The notes beneath the pieces are model-generated. The model was given only the letters and a program-made list of their open reading frames with translations. It was not told where the DNA came from and did no database searches. Positions 37,710 through 46,944 of a stretch of 64,000 bases of DNA are shown piece by piece. The stretch covers positions 1 through 64,000 of the forward strand of contig CAVXRG010000011.1 of NCBI GenBank assembly GCA_963764195.1, in the 5' to 3' direction. The first letter of the stretch is position 1; each line of letters begins with the position of its first letter. A program made the position numbers and the translations under genes. The DNA comes from JBDSSS01 sp963764195 (GTDB lineage Bacteria > Actinomycetota > Actinomycetes > Actinomycetales > Dermatophilaceae).

Positions 37710-38462
37710 GTGCGTTACTCGCGGCACCGTGCGATCGCTGACTCGGTCCGAGACGGGGCAGTCTCGGTGCGGGATCTCGTCGCGCTGCACGGCGTCTCGG
37801 AGTCCACGATCCGCCGGGACCTCACCGACCTGGCCGACGCCGGGATCATTCGCCGGGTCCACGGCGGTGCGGCGCCCGTCGACACCGCCGAGGTCGATCG
37901 TCCCTACGAAGAGGCGGCTGACGACGCGGCGGGGGCCAAGCGTGCCATCGCCCGGCGAGCCGCCGCGATGGTCCGCGACGGCGAGTCGGTGCTCCTCGAC
38001 ATCGGGACGACCGTCGGGGCCCTGGCGCACGAGCTGAGGGGCAGGCGGATCACCGTGATCACGTCGAGCATCGCCGTCCTCGACGCGCTCCGTGACGATC
38101 CCGTGGTCGAGCTCGTCATGCTCGGTGGTCTGCTTCGGCGCCGATACCACTCTCTCGTGGGCCCGCTCACGGAGGAGTCGTTGCGTCAGGTCCGTGCATC
38201 GACCGTCTTCCTCGGCACGAGCGGCATCTCCTCACGTGGTCACGTGCTCGACACGACGTCGGTCGAAGTCCCCACCAAGCGGGGCCTGATCGCTGGCGGT
38301 GACCGAGTCGTGCTGCTGGCCGACCACACGAAGTTCCCCGGACAGGGCTCCATCCGGGTGTGCGGTCTGGACCAGCTCTCCGTGCTCGTGACCACCTCGG
38401 CTGCGGACTCGCGCACCCTCGACCTCGCGCGCGAAGGGGGGACGGAGGTGGTCGTTGCCTGA
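37710..38462 (+). CDS. DeoR-family transcriptional regulator of sugar metabolism
   Basis: A 250-residue DeoR-type repressor. The N-terminal helix-turn-helix is VSVRDLVALHGVSESTIRRD followed by LTDLADAGIIRRVHGGA, the classic DeoR signature. The C-terminal sugar-phosphate sensor domain contains LLDIGTTVGALAHEL, VITSSIAVLDALRD, VMLGGLLRRRYHSLVGP and VVLLADHTKFPGQGS. It would release DNA when a phosphorylated sugar binds. The start was taken as the GTG at 37710, which matches the usual MRYSRH-like beginning; upstream in-frame codons do not look native. It heads the operon with the ABC importer genes that follow after 72 bp. Confidence 0.92.
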   Translation: MRYSRHRAIADSVRDGAVSVRDLVALHGVSESTIRRDLTDLADAGIIRRVHGGAAPVDTAEVDRPYEEAADDAAGAKRAIARRAAAMVRDGESVLLDIGTTVGALAHELRGRRITVITSSIAVLDALRDDPVVELVMLGGLLRRRYHSLVGPLTEESLRQVRASTVFLGTSGISSRGHVLDTTSVEVPTKRGLIAGGDRVVLLADHTKFPGQGSIRVCGLDQLSVLVTTSAADSRTLDLAREGGTEVVVA

Positions 38463-38534
38463 CCCCGGACGGCCCGGGTCGGCCCGGACCCCCGAACCAC
38501 GTACTCATCACCCTGACCGAGGAGGTCAACACGC

Positions 38535-40019
38535 ATGAACGGCCCAAGTCCCCGAACACCCCACGGGTCCAGCACGGTCCCCGACACCCTCCACGACCGG
38601 CAGCCCTCCCGTCGCCTCCGCACGATCGGTGTCGTCCTCGCTGCCACGCTGACCATGACGGCGGCAGCGGCCTGCGACCGCAGCTCGGGGTCGCCGACCG
38701 CGAACCCGACCCAGAACGCAGGCGCCAAGCAGGTGACCCTCGCGATCGCGTCGAACGCCATCTCGGGCGGCAAGAACGCCGACGAGGCCGACTGGTTCGC
38801 CAACTACGTCATCCCGAAGTTCACCGAGCAGGAGAAGGCCAAGGGCGTCGACGTCAAGGTCAGCTTCCAGCCGTCCGGCGTGGATGACGAGAAGTACAAG
38901 ACGAAGCTCGCCCTCGACCTCAAGAGCGGCTCCGGCGCCGACATCGTGGCGATGGACGGCATCTGGGTCGGCGAGTTCGCCCAGGCCGGCTACATCAAGC
39001 CACTCGACCAGGTCGTCGGACCGGATGTCACGTCCTGGGACGGGTGGGCCCAGATCCCCAAGGCCGTCCAGGCGAACGCCTCCTTCGAGGACAAGACCTA
39101 TGGTCTCCCGGCCGGCACGGATGGTCGGATCCTCTACTTCAACAAGAAGCTCTTCGCCCAGGCCGGCCTGCCGACGGACTGGCAGCCGAAGTCGTGGCAG
39201 GACATCATCGACGCCGGCCAGAAGCTGAAGGCGCTCCCCGGCGTCGTCCCGCTCCAGATCAACGCGGGCACGGCGATGGGCGAGGCCACCACGATGCAGG
39301 GAGTGCTCCCGCTCCTCGTCGGCGCCGGCGCCGAGATCTACTCCGACGGCAAGTGGCAGGGCAACACCCAGGCGGTGCGCGACGTCCTCGGCTTCTACAA
39401 GACCATCCTCGACAAGGGCTTGGAGGACAAGAACTTCCAGCAGGCCGCCAAGGGCCGTGACGAGTCCTTCGCCGCCTTCGCCGACGGGAAGATCGGGGTC
39501 CTCCTCGAGGGTGACTACTTCTGGCGCTCGGTCATCAACCCGGACAACGGTGACTCGCCGATGGCGTCACGCGACAGCGACGTCGGCTGGGCCTTCATCC
39601 CCGCCCAGGCTCCCGGCAAGGGCGTCGGGGGCACGGACGACGTGTCGATGTCCGGCGGGAGCGGCTACTTCCTCAACCCGAACACGAAGTATCCGCAGCA
39701 GGCCTGGGAGCTGCTCCAGTTCATCGGCTCCGCCGACGCCATCAAGGCCCAGCTCAAGGGGGCGGCTCGGATCACGGCCCGGCAGGACGTCAACGACGAG
39801 GTCCTCTCCAAGGACCCGTTGCTCAGCTTCGTCTCGCAGAAGGTCCTGCCCATCACGCACTACCGGCCGGGTCTGGCGGTCTACCCGCAGGTGTCCCAGG
39901 CGCTGCAGCAGGCGACGGCAGACATCGTCTCGGGCAAGAGCGTCGATGACGCCGCGAAGTCCTACCAGTCGGCCCTGGAGAAGGCGGTGGGCGGTGCCGA
40001 CAAGGTGAAGTCTTCGTGA
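38535..40019 (+). CDS. Extracellular solute-binding lipoprotein of a carbohydrate ABC importer
   Basis: A 494-residue binding protein of the family 1 (MalE/UgpB-like) type. The N-terminus has a lipoprotein signal with basic residues, a hydrophobic core and a lipobox ending at Cys47 (TAAAAC). The mature part has the typical features WFANYVIPKFTEQ, LKSGSGADIVAMDGIWVGEF, TYGLPAGTDGRILYFNKKLF and SGGSGYFLNPNTKYPQQAWE. It captures the ligand outside the cell and delivers it to the two permeases. The ATG at 38535 has a strong GAGGAGGT nine bases upstream. Its stop overlaps the next gene's GTG. Confidence 0.93.
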   Translation: MNGPSPRTPHGSSTVPDTLHDRQPSRRLRTIGVVLAATLTMTAAAACDRSSGSPTANPTQNAGAKQVTLAIASNAISGGKNADEADWFANYVIPKFTEQEKAKGVDVKVSFQPSGVDDEKYKTKLALDLKSGSGADIVAMDGIWVGEFAQAGYIKPLDQVVGPDVTSWDGWAQIPKAVQANASFEDKTYGLPAGTDGRILYFNKKLFAQAGLPTDWQPKSWQDIIDAGQKLKALPGVVPLQINAGTAMGEATTMQGVLPLLVGAGAEIYSDGKWQGNTQAVRDVLGFYKTILDKGLEDKNFQQAAKGRDESFAAFADGKIGVLLEGDYFWRSVINPDNGDSPMASRDSDVGWAFIPAQAPGKGVGGTDDVSMSGGSGYFLNPNTKYPQQAWELLQFIGSADAIKAQLKGAARITARQDVNDEVLSKDPLLSFVSQKVLPITHYRPGLAVYPQVSQALQQATADIVSGKSVDDAAKSYQSALEKAVGGADKVKSS

Positions 40020-40897
40020 GCTCCCTCTCCGTCGACGCCGCCGGCCTCGGCCGGCGGCGTGCGACGGGGCTCATCGCCCCGGCGCTGCTGCTCATCACGG
40101 CCTTCCTCGTCGTGCCGGCGGTGTGGACGATCTACCTCGGCGTCACCGACTACCGGCTGACCGGGGTCCAGGCGGCCAACCCCCAGTTCGTCGGGCTCGA
40201 CAACTACCGGGCGGCGTTCACCGACCCCGACTTCCGCAACGCCCTCTGGCTGACGCTCGTCTTCGTCTTCGGCTCCGCGATCATCGGCCAGAGCGGCGCA
40301 GGCATGGCCCTCGCCTGGACACTGCGCTCCACCCCGCGTCTCGTCCGCCGCGTCGTCGAGACCCTCGTCCTGCTCGCCTGGATCCTGCCGAGCTCGATCG
40401 TCGCCTTCCTCTGGGTCGCCTACCTCTCGCGCGACGGCGGCACGCTCAACGCCATCCTCGGCACGGGCAACACCGACTGGCTGCTCGAGCACCCGATGGC
40501 CTCGATCATCGTGTTCAACACCTGGCGCGGGACGGCATTCTCGATGTTGCTCTTCTCGGCGGCCCTCTCCGCGGTCCCGCCCTCGCAGCTGGAGTCCGCC
40601 CGGCTCGCCGGCGCCGGCACCTTCGCGCAGCTGCGCGACGTCGTGTTCCCCCACATCCGCGGGCACGTGCTGACCAACACCCTGCTCATCAGCCTCTGGA
40701 CCTTCAACGACTTCTCGCCCTACCTGCTCACGGCCGGCGGCCCGAACCACCAGAGCGAGGTCCTGCCCGTCTTCATCTACAACAAGGCGCTCTACGGTGG
40801 CCAGCTCGGCTACGGGTCGGCCATCTCCTTCATCATGCTGCTCATCAACCTCGTCATCGCGCTGTTCTACATCCGACTGCTGCGGGAGCGCCGATGA
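40016..40897 (+). CDS. ABC sugar importer permease (MalF/UgpA type)
   Basis: A 293-residue inner-membrane permease with six predicted segments, beginning with APALLLITAFLVVPAVWTIY. The EAA-like coupling loop is ESARLAGAGTFAQLRDVVFP, which contacts the ATPase. It starts at a GTG overlapping the stop of the binding-protein gene and ends in an ATGA overlap with the second permease, so the genes are translated as a coupled set. Confidence 0.93.
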   Translation: MSSLSVDAAGLGRRRATGLIAPALLLITAFLVVPAVWTIYLGVTDYRLTGVQAANPQFVGLDNYRAAFTDPDFRNALWLTLVFVFGSAIIGQSGAGMALAWTLRSTPRLVRRVVETLVLLAWILPSSIVAFLWVAYLSRDGGTLNAILGTGNTDWLLEHPMASIIVFNTWRGTAFSMLLFSAALSAVPPSQLESARLAGAGTFAQLRDVVFPHIRGHVLTNTLLISLWTFNDFSPYLLTAGGPNHQSEVLPVFIYNKALYGGQLGYGSAISFIMLLINLVIALFYIRLLRERR

Positions 40898-41715
40898 ACC
40901 CGCGGCGGGTGGTGCGACGCCTCGTCCTCACCGCCTTCTTCGCGGTCGTCATCGCCTTCTGGGCGCTGCCCATGCTGTGGCTCGTCACGGCGCCCTTCGA
41001 CGCCCACCCCGGTCTGCGCGTCGCGTGGCCGGAGTGGACCCTGTCCAACTTCCAACGGCTCTCGGAGAACCCGTACGCCTTCTCGTCCCTGCGCAACTCG
41101 GTCATCCTCGCGGGCGGGTCGATGGTCGGGGTCACGGTGTTCGCCGCGCTCGCCGCCTACTCGCTGTCCCGGGTCCGGGTCCCCGGGCGCGATGCCCTGC
41201 TCTACGCGCTGCTCCTGCTGAGCTCGATCGTCACCGGGACGGCGGCCATGGTGCCGATCTTCCAGCTGATGTTCGTGCTCGGGCTCATCGACGACCGCTC
41301 GGGGGTCATCCTCGTGCTCACCGGTGGCCTGCTCCCCGCCGCGATCTTCATCCTCAAGGACTTCATGGACTCGACCCCCAAGTCCTACGAGGAGAGCGCT
41401 CGCGTGTTCGGGGCGAGCCCGATGCAGGTGCTGCGCCACGTCGTCCTGCCGATCGTCCGTCCCGGTCTCGCAACGATCGCCGTGTGGGCGCTGGTGAACG
41501 TGTGGAGCGACTTCCTCACTGCCTACATCCTGCTCCGCGATCCCAACAAGACTCCGGCCGGCGTGGTCATGTACACCTTCTACTCCGAAGGGGGGCAGGC
41601 CAACCTGCCGCTCATCTCGGCCTTCTCCCTCGTGTATGCCGTCCCCGTCGTCGCGCTCTACCTCTTCGTCAATCACCGCTACGGTTTCCGACTCCACGGA
41701 GGAATCAAGAGCTGA
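40894..41715 (+). CDS. ABC sugar importer permease (MalG/UgpE type)
   Basis: A 273-residue second permease. It begins RRLVLTAFFAVVIAFWALPM, a typical first membrane segment, and has the coupling loop EESARVFGASPMQVLRHVVL. The C-terminus (NHRYGFRLHGGIKS) has the GxxxGxxK-like ending seen in MalG relatives. Start and stop codons overlap both neighbours. Confidence 0.93.
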   Translation: MNPRRVVRRLVLTAFFAVVIAFWALPMLWLVTAPFDAHPGLRVAWPEWTLSNFQRLSENPYAFSSLRNSVILAGGSMVGVTVFAALAAYSLSRVRVPGRDALLYALLLLSSIVTGTAAMVPIFQLMFVLGLIDDRSGVILVLTGGLLPAAIFILKDFMDSTPKSYEESARVFGASPMQVLRHVVLPIVRPGLATIAVWALVNVWSDFLTAYILLRDPNKTPAGVVMYTFYSEGGQANLPLISAFSLVYAVPVVALYLFVNHRYGFRLHGGIKS

Positions 41716-42794
41716 TGGCCAGCATCCACATCGAGCAGCTGACAAAGGTCTACCCAGGGGACGTCACCGCGATCAACGGCATGGACCTGATCGTCGAGGA
41801 CGGGTCCTTCTTCGCCCTCCTCGGCCCCTCGGGCTGCGGCAAGACGACGCTGTTGCGGACGATCGCGGGGCTCGAGGCGGCCACCGGCGGGTCGATCACC
41901 ATCGGTGACCGCGACGTCACGACCCTCGAGCCGGGACAGCGGAACGTCGCGATGGTCTTCCAGGACTACGCGCTCTTCCCGCACATGACCGTGAGCGAGA
42001 ACATCGCCTACCCGCTCCGGATCAAGAAGGTCGGCCGGGACGAGCGGACGGCAAAGGCCCTGGAGACGGGGGCGGGGCTCGGGCTCGACCAGCTCATGGC
42101 GCGCCGCCCGGGTGAGCTCTCGGGAGGCCAGCAGCAACGAGTGGCGCTGGCTCGGGCGATGGCGTGCCAGCCGGACGTCTTCCTCTTCGACGAGCCGCTG
42201 TCCAACCTCGACGCCCGGTTGCGGCTCGAGGCGCGGACCTTCCTCAAGCGGCTCCAGCACGAGCTGGGGGTGACGACCGTCTTCGTCACGCACGACCAGG
42301 GCGAGGCGCTGGCGATGGCCGACCAGATAGCGGTCATGGAGGCGGGGGTGCTGCGGCAGCTGGGGACCCCGTCGGAGGTCTTCCGCCGCCCGGCCAACAC
42401 GTTCGTGGCCAACTTCATCGGGTCGACGCCGATGAACATGATCCCCGGCAGGATCCGCGGCGGGAGCCTCGAGGTCTCGGGAGACACGATCTCTGGTGAC
42501 GCCGGCAGCGCGTGGATCCCTCGGGGCACCCCGGACGGTGAGGTCCTCGTCGCCTTCCGTCCCGAGTATGCCCACCTGGGCGGCGACGGGCCGTGGACTC
42601 TCGAGGGCGACGTGGAGACGGTCGAGAGCCTGGGGGCGACGGTTCTCATCACGGCGCGGACCCGAGATGACGAGCGGGTTCGCACCGTCGTGCCCGACGG
42701 GGAGGAGCCTGAGGTCGGCGCGCGTGTGCGGGTCGTGCCGGTGCCCGAACGGGTCCTCGTCTACGACGGCGAGGGTGAGCTGCTCTCATCGTGA
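41715..42794 (+). CDS. ABC sugar importer ATPase (UgpC/MsmK/MalK type)
   Basis: A 359-residue ATPase. Motifs: Walker A LGPSGCGKTTLL, Q-loop VFQDYALFPHM, signature LSGGQQQRVALARA, Walker B FLFDEPLSNLD and switch His in VFVTHDQGEA. A C-terminal TOBE/OB region (about 235-359) follows, as in regulatory MalK-like subunits. It is the only importer ATPase in the window, and it might also energise the ATPase-less importer at 57884-61085, as MsiK-type subunits do. The ATG shares one base with the preceding stop. Confidence 0.93.
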   Translation: MASIHIEQLTKVYPGDVTAINGMDLIVEDGSFFALLGPSGCGKTTLLRTIAGLEAATGGSITIGDRDVTTLEPGQRNVAMVFQDYALFPHMTVSENIAYPLRIKKVGRDERTAKALETGAGLGLDQLMARRPGELSGGQQQRVALARAMACQPDVFLFDEPLSNLDARLRLEARTFLKRLQHELGVTTVFVTHDQGEALAMADQIAVMEAGVLRQLGTPSEVFRRPANTFVANFIGSTPMNMIPGRIRGGSLEVSGDTISGDAGSAWIPRGTPDGEVLVAFRPEYAHLGGDGPWTLEGDVETVESLGATVLITARTRDDERVRTVVPDGEEPEVGARVRVVPVPERVLVYDGEGELLSS

Positions 42795-44011
42795 GCACCC
42801 GGACGTTGCTCGCTGTCGACCTCCCGTTCGGCCTCGAGGACCGGGCCGAGGAGCAGATCCGGCCGATCTCCTTCGACCTGCCTGACGGGGTCCTCGCCGT
42901 CGAGGTGGAGCTCGCCCACCCGGCCGATGGGACGACCGTCCTCGATCTGGGTCTCGAGGGGCCCGGCGGATACGTCGGGTGGTCCGGTGGCGCCCGACGG
43001 ACGTTCGTCGTGTCGGAGCGGTGGTCGACCCCCGGTTACCTGCCGATGCCGATGACCGGGGGCGAGTGGCACGTGCTCCTCGGGCTGCACCGGGTGCACC
43101 GCGACGGCGTGGTGGCCCGGCTCGAGGTCCGGGCGGTCACCGCCGCCGACGTGGCCCGGCATCGTGCTGCCGAGCCGCACGAGGTCCCTCCCGCGCGACG
43201 AGCGCCGCGTGCGCGACGACTGCCGGAGCTCGACGGGAAGCACTGGCTGGCAGGGGATCTCCACGCCCACACGACCCACTCCGACGGGGCCTTGCCGCTC
43301 ACGGGACTCGCTGCGCTCGCCGTCTCTCGGGGCCTGGACTTCCTGGCCGTCACCGACCACAACACGACGAGCCACCACGCCCACCTGCCGTCGGTGGGTC
43401 GGTTGCACGGCATCACCCTGGTCCCGGGTCAGGAGGTCACCCGCGACACCGGTCACGCCAATGCCTTCGGTGACATCGGCTTCGTCGACTTCCGTATGCC
43501 GCAAGCCGGCTGGGGAGCCCAGGTGGCCGCCCGCGGCGGCGTGCTCTCGGTCAACCACCCGCTCGCCGCCGACTGCGCCTGGCTCGAGGCGGGTCCTGCG
43601 CCGGCCGTCGCGGAGGTGTGGCACTCCTCGTGGGCTGCCCTGCCCACGTGGGGAGCTCCGCTCGCGTGGTGGCTCATGACGCCCGGGACGACGCCGATCG
43701 GTGGCAGCGACTTCCACCACCACGGGGCGGACGCCCTGCCCGGCTCACCGACGACGTGGGTGCTCTGTGACGGCGACGACGTGCTCGACGGCATACGCCA
43801 CGGTCGGACCGCGGTGAGCGCCTCGCTCGACGGCCCGCTGCTGCTGCGGCACGGTGACGAGCTGGTGGTGCTCGGGGCCGAGGGGCTGCACCTCACGCGG
43901 CCCGGCGGCCGGCGCCGGGTGGTGCGGGACGACGTCGTCCGCGAGCCGTCGGGGCCCGGACCGTGCTGGCTCGAGGACGAGAACCGAGTGGTCCACGCCC
44001 TCACCGGCTGA
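42791..44011 (+). CDS. CehA/McbA-family PHP-domain metallohydrolase
   Basis: A 406-residue protein. The N-terminal 150 residues form a beta-rich domain with no clear motif. The PHP catalytic domain shows the metal-binding pattern DLHAHTTHSDG, AVTDHNTTSHHAH, LSVNHPLAADCAW and GGSDFHHHG, so a trinuclear or dinuclear metal site looks complete. PHP enzymes cut phosphoesters; CehA/McbA relatives cut carbamates, and most are untested. It has no signal peptide, so it acts in the cytoplasm. The GTG start overlaps the ATPase stop, making it the last gene of the import operon, and suggests it processes the imported compound. Confidence 0.88.
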   Translation: MSTRTLLAVDLPFGLEDRAEEQIRPISFDLPDGVLAVEVELAHPADGTTVLDLGLEGPGGYVGWSGGARRTFVVSERWSTPGYLPMPMTGGEWHVLLGLHRVHRDGVVARLEVRAVTAADVARHRAAEPHEVPPARRAPRARRLPELDGKHWLAGDLHAHTTHSDGALPLTGLAALAVSRGLDFLAVTDHNTTSHHAHLPSVGRLHGITLVPGQEVTRDTGHANAFGDIGFVDFRMPQAGWGAQVAARGGVLSVNHPLAADCAWLEAGPAPAVAEVWHSSWAALPTWGAPLAWWLMTPGTTPIGGSDFHHHGADALPGSPTTWVLCDGDDVLDGIRHGRTAVSASLDGPLLLRHGDELVVLGAEGLHLTRPGGRRRVVRDDVVREPSGPGPCWLEDENRVVHALTG

Positions 44012-44046
44012 CCACGCGGGCAGGGGTGCTCGCGACCCGGTGCTCG

Positions 44047-46810
44047 TCAGGAGCCGCCGAGGGTGAGCCGCACCGTCGCGATCTCCCACGGGCGGAGCGC
44101 CACCTCGGCGCGTCCGTCCGCCACGGCCAGGGCCGCGACAGCCTCCCCTCGTGCAGAGGTCTGCGCCGCCACGAGCACGGGCCGGCGGTCGCTGCCGACT
44201 CGTGCCGTCGTCTGGGTCGAGGAGGAGTTCACCACTCTCGCCTCGAGGGAGTCCGCGGCTCCCTCGCGGACTCGGAGAGCCAGCAGGTCCACGCCGGCAC
44301 CCTCGATGTGAACGCCCTCCACGTCGGTGAGCACCGTTGCGGGATCGCCGGTCCCGGCGCTCACGACGACGGGGTGCAGGACCGCCTCGGCCACCCGCCC
44401 CAGCCCGGCCTCCTCCCACGAGCCGCGGTGCGGCACGAGCGTGAGGCTCATCTGCGCCGGCCCGAGCACCTGCGCCGCCGGGGTCGGCAGCTGCGGCCCG
44501 GCCGGCTCGCTCCGGTGCGGGTGGACGTTGCGACTGAGGTAGCCGACGGCGCGGAGCAGGGTGACGGCCACCTCGGTGCCGCCCGCCGCGTCGTCGACAA
44601 CCTCGTACTCCGTGCTGCGTCCGAGCACGACACCCATGCCGCCGGCGTCGACGAAGCGCTCGGCGGGGAAGGTCGCGAGCGGGTGCTCGCCCACCGGCCC
44701 GGCCTCGGCCGTGCGGCCGCGGCGCACGACATCGAGCTGCCCCTGCGCGTGGGAGTGGTCCGCCGGGACGAGGGTGGGCACGTGCAGGCGCAGACGGTGG
44801 TCGCTCGACCGGTTCTCCCACGCGAGGTCGATCCGGACGAAGGGCTCGCCGGCCCGCAGCTCGACGTCCATGACGACGGTCGTCGGCTCGGTGGTCGTGG
44901 AACGCCCCTCGGCGTCACTCGCGGTGGGGAGCTCGTAACGGCGCTCGACGCGCAACCGTCCGACGAGGGGTCCCTCCGTGCTCCGCCGGCTCACCGTGAC
45001 GGACTCCGGGCGGTCGACCAGCCGGTCCTCTCGCGGCGGTCCGTAGTTGTAGGTGTCACCGCAGTCGCCGCCGTCCACGAGGCGGCCCACGCCGCCCACC
45101 GTCGTGCCGTCCACCGTGAGCGCGAGAGTTCCGCCCTCCTCCACCGAGACGGCGACGAGGCCGTTGTCGAGGTGACGATCACCGGTCAGGATGGATGACC
45201 CCTCCTGGCCGGGGGAGCCGGACGGGATCTCGCAGATGCGGGTCGCCGTCCAGCCCAGAGCGGGCACGGGGATGTGCGCCGCGAGCCGCCGCCGGGGCTC
45301 GTCACGGGTGATCACCTGCCACAGCGTGTCCTCGGCGCACCCGTCGGCGGCCTCGCGCAGCCGGTGCTCTGCGGTGATCGCGTCGAAGTCCGGGTCCCCC
45401 CGGTCTGCGAGCTCGAAGGTGACCGTGCGGGACTCGACGTCGACGACGAGGTCGGCGACCTCGATACCGAAGAGCTCCTTGTCGTGGACCCGGTGCATGA
45501 GTGTGGTCAGGCCCGGTGATCTCACCGTCTCGCGAGCCAGCTCGCGTTGCGGCCGTCCGAGCTCCTGGGCCGGGACGACGGCGCCTCCCGGCAGGGCGAA
45601 ACCGACTGCGCCCCAAGCCTCCGGGACCGGGATCGCGACGTCGACGAGGTCGGTGCGCGGGGCCGGCAGGGGATTGGCCACCACGAGCGCATCGCGGGGG
45701 GTCGCACTCGCCGCGGGGACGAGCGCCCGGTCGCGGACGGCGCGTGCGGCGTGCTCCGCCTCCTGGAGGCGGGCGAGCACCTGCACCGCCGTCTCGTCCA
45801 CGCCGCACCCGGTGACCGAGTCGTGGCAGGAGGAGTCGATGACGTTGCGCCACGCGAGGTCGAGGTAGTGCGCGGGTGGAGTCGCCAGCCAGAGCGCCGC
45901 GAAGGGCTCGGCATACCGGGCCAGCAGGCGCTCGGAGCGCGCCATCGCCTCCTTGAGCTGCCAGCGCACCGAGAGCACCCCGGGGAGGATGTTGGCGCGC
46001 GCGTGGCTGCGCAGCTCGCCCTCGATCACGGGCAGGTCTGCTTGAGGGGCGCCGGTGGCCTCGAGGTAGGCGGTGAGGGTCCCGACGCGCACCCGGACCC
46101 CACCGTCCGCGTTGAGGTCCGCCACGTCCGTCATCAGCGTCGGCAGCGGCGCGGCATGGTCGGTGCCGTAGAGGGCGAGGAAGTCGCGCTCGCCGTACCA
46201 GTGGTCCTGCTCCCCGAGCCGGATGGCGAGACGCGCCCGGGCGTCCCCACCGTGGCCGAAGACGTCGGCGGCGTTGCCGTAGCTGTTGGCCAGGTACTCG
46301 GTGCGCACCCCGGTTCCGTCCGGTGACCGCCACCAGAACTCGTTGCGGTCGAGGGCGGTCGGCACCCCCCGGTAGACGACCGCTCGGTCGATGCCCACGT
46401 GGTGCAGGATCTGGGGCATCTGCGAGCAGTGGCCGAACATGTCCGGGAGGTAGCCGACCTCCATCGCCGGACCCAGCCGACCGCGCGTCGGCGAGCCCGG
46501 TCTCGAGGTTGCGGATCATCGTCTCGCCGGAGCAGAGGAACTCGTCCATCAGCACGCGCCACGGCCCCACCGCGAGCTGGCCCCGCTCCACGAGGGTGCG
46601 GACCCGGTCGCGTTGCTCGGGCCGGACCTCGAGGTAGTCCTCGACCGCGGCCATCTGCCCGTCCATCGTGAACCGGAAGTCCGGCTCGGCGTCAGCGCGC
46701 GAGACGACGTCGTCCATGAGGTCGACGAGCCTGAGGCGGAACTGCTGGAACGGCTCGTACCACTCCCGGTCCCAGTGCGTGTGAGGGACCAGCCACACCA
46801 TCGACGTCAT
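44047..46810 (-). CDS. GH38 alpha-mannosidase, one frameshift
   Basis: About 920 codons of a glycoside hydrolase family 38 enzyme. The N-terminus has the zinc motif VPHTHWDREWY. The nucleophile region is YLPDMFGHCSQMPQIL, and a later HDSVTGCGVDET holds the conserved His-Asp. The rest is the typical beta-rich C-terminal domain. A frameshift near 46485 separates the first 110 residues (ending near NLETGLADAR) from the remainder; removing one base restores RRLGPAMEVGYLPD. It lacks a signal peptide, so it acts on imported oligosaccharides. It is convergent with the importer/PHP operon, separated by 35 bp, which suggests a shared glycan-use pathway. Confidence 0.9.
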
Positions 46811-46944
46811 GGCTCACGATCATGTCAGGCAAGGCAGCGGCACGGTGAGGACCCAACCGAGAGATGCGCCGCCATCGCTCGCTTTGCTGGGCTGCCAGGC
46901 CGCGAGCAGTGCGCCTCGCCGACCGGCGTCCTGGGCCTCGAGCC

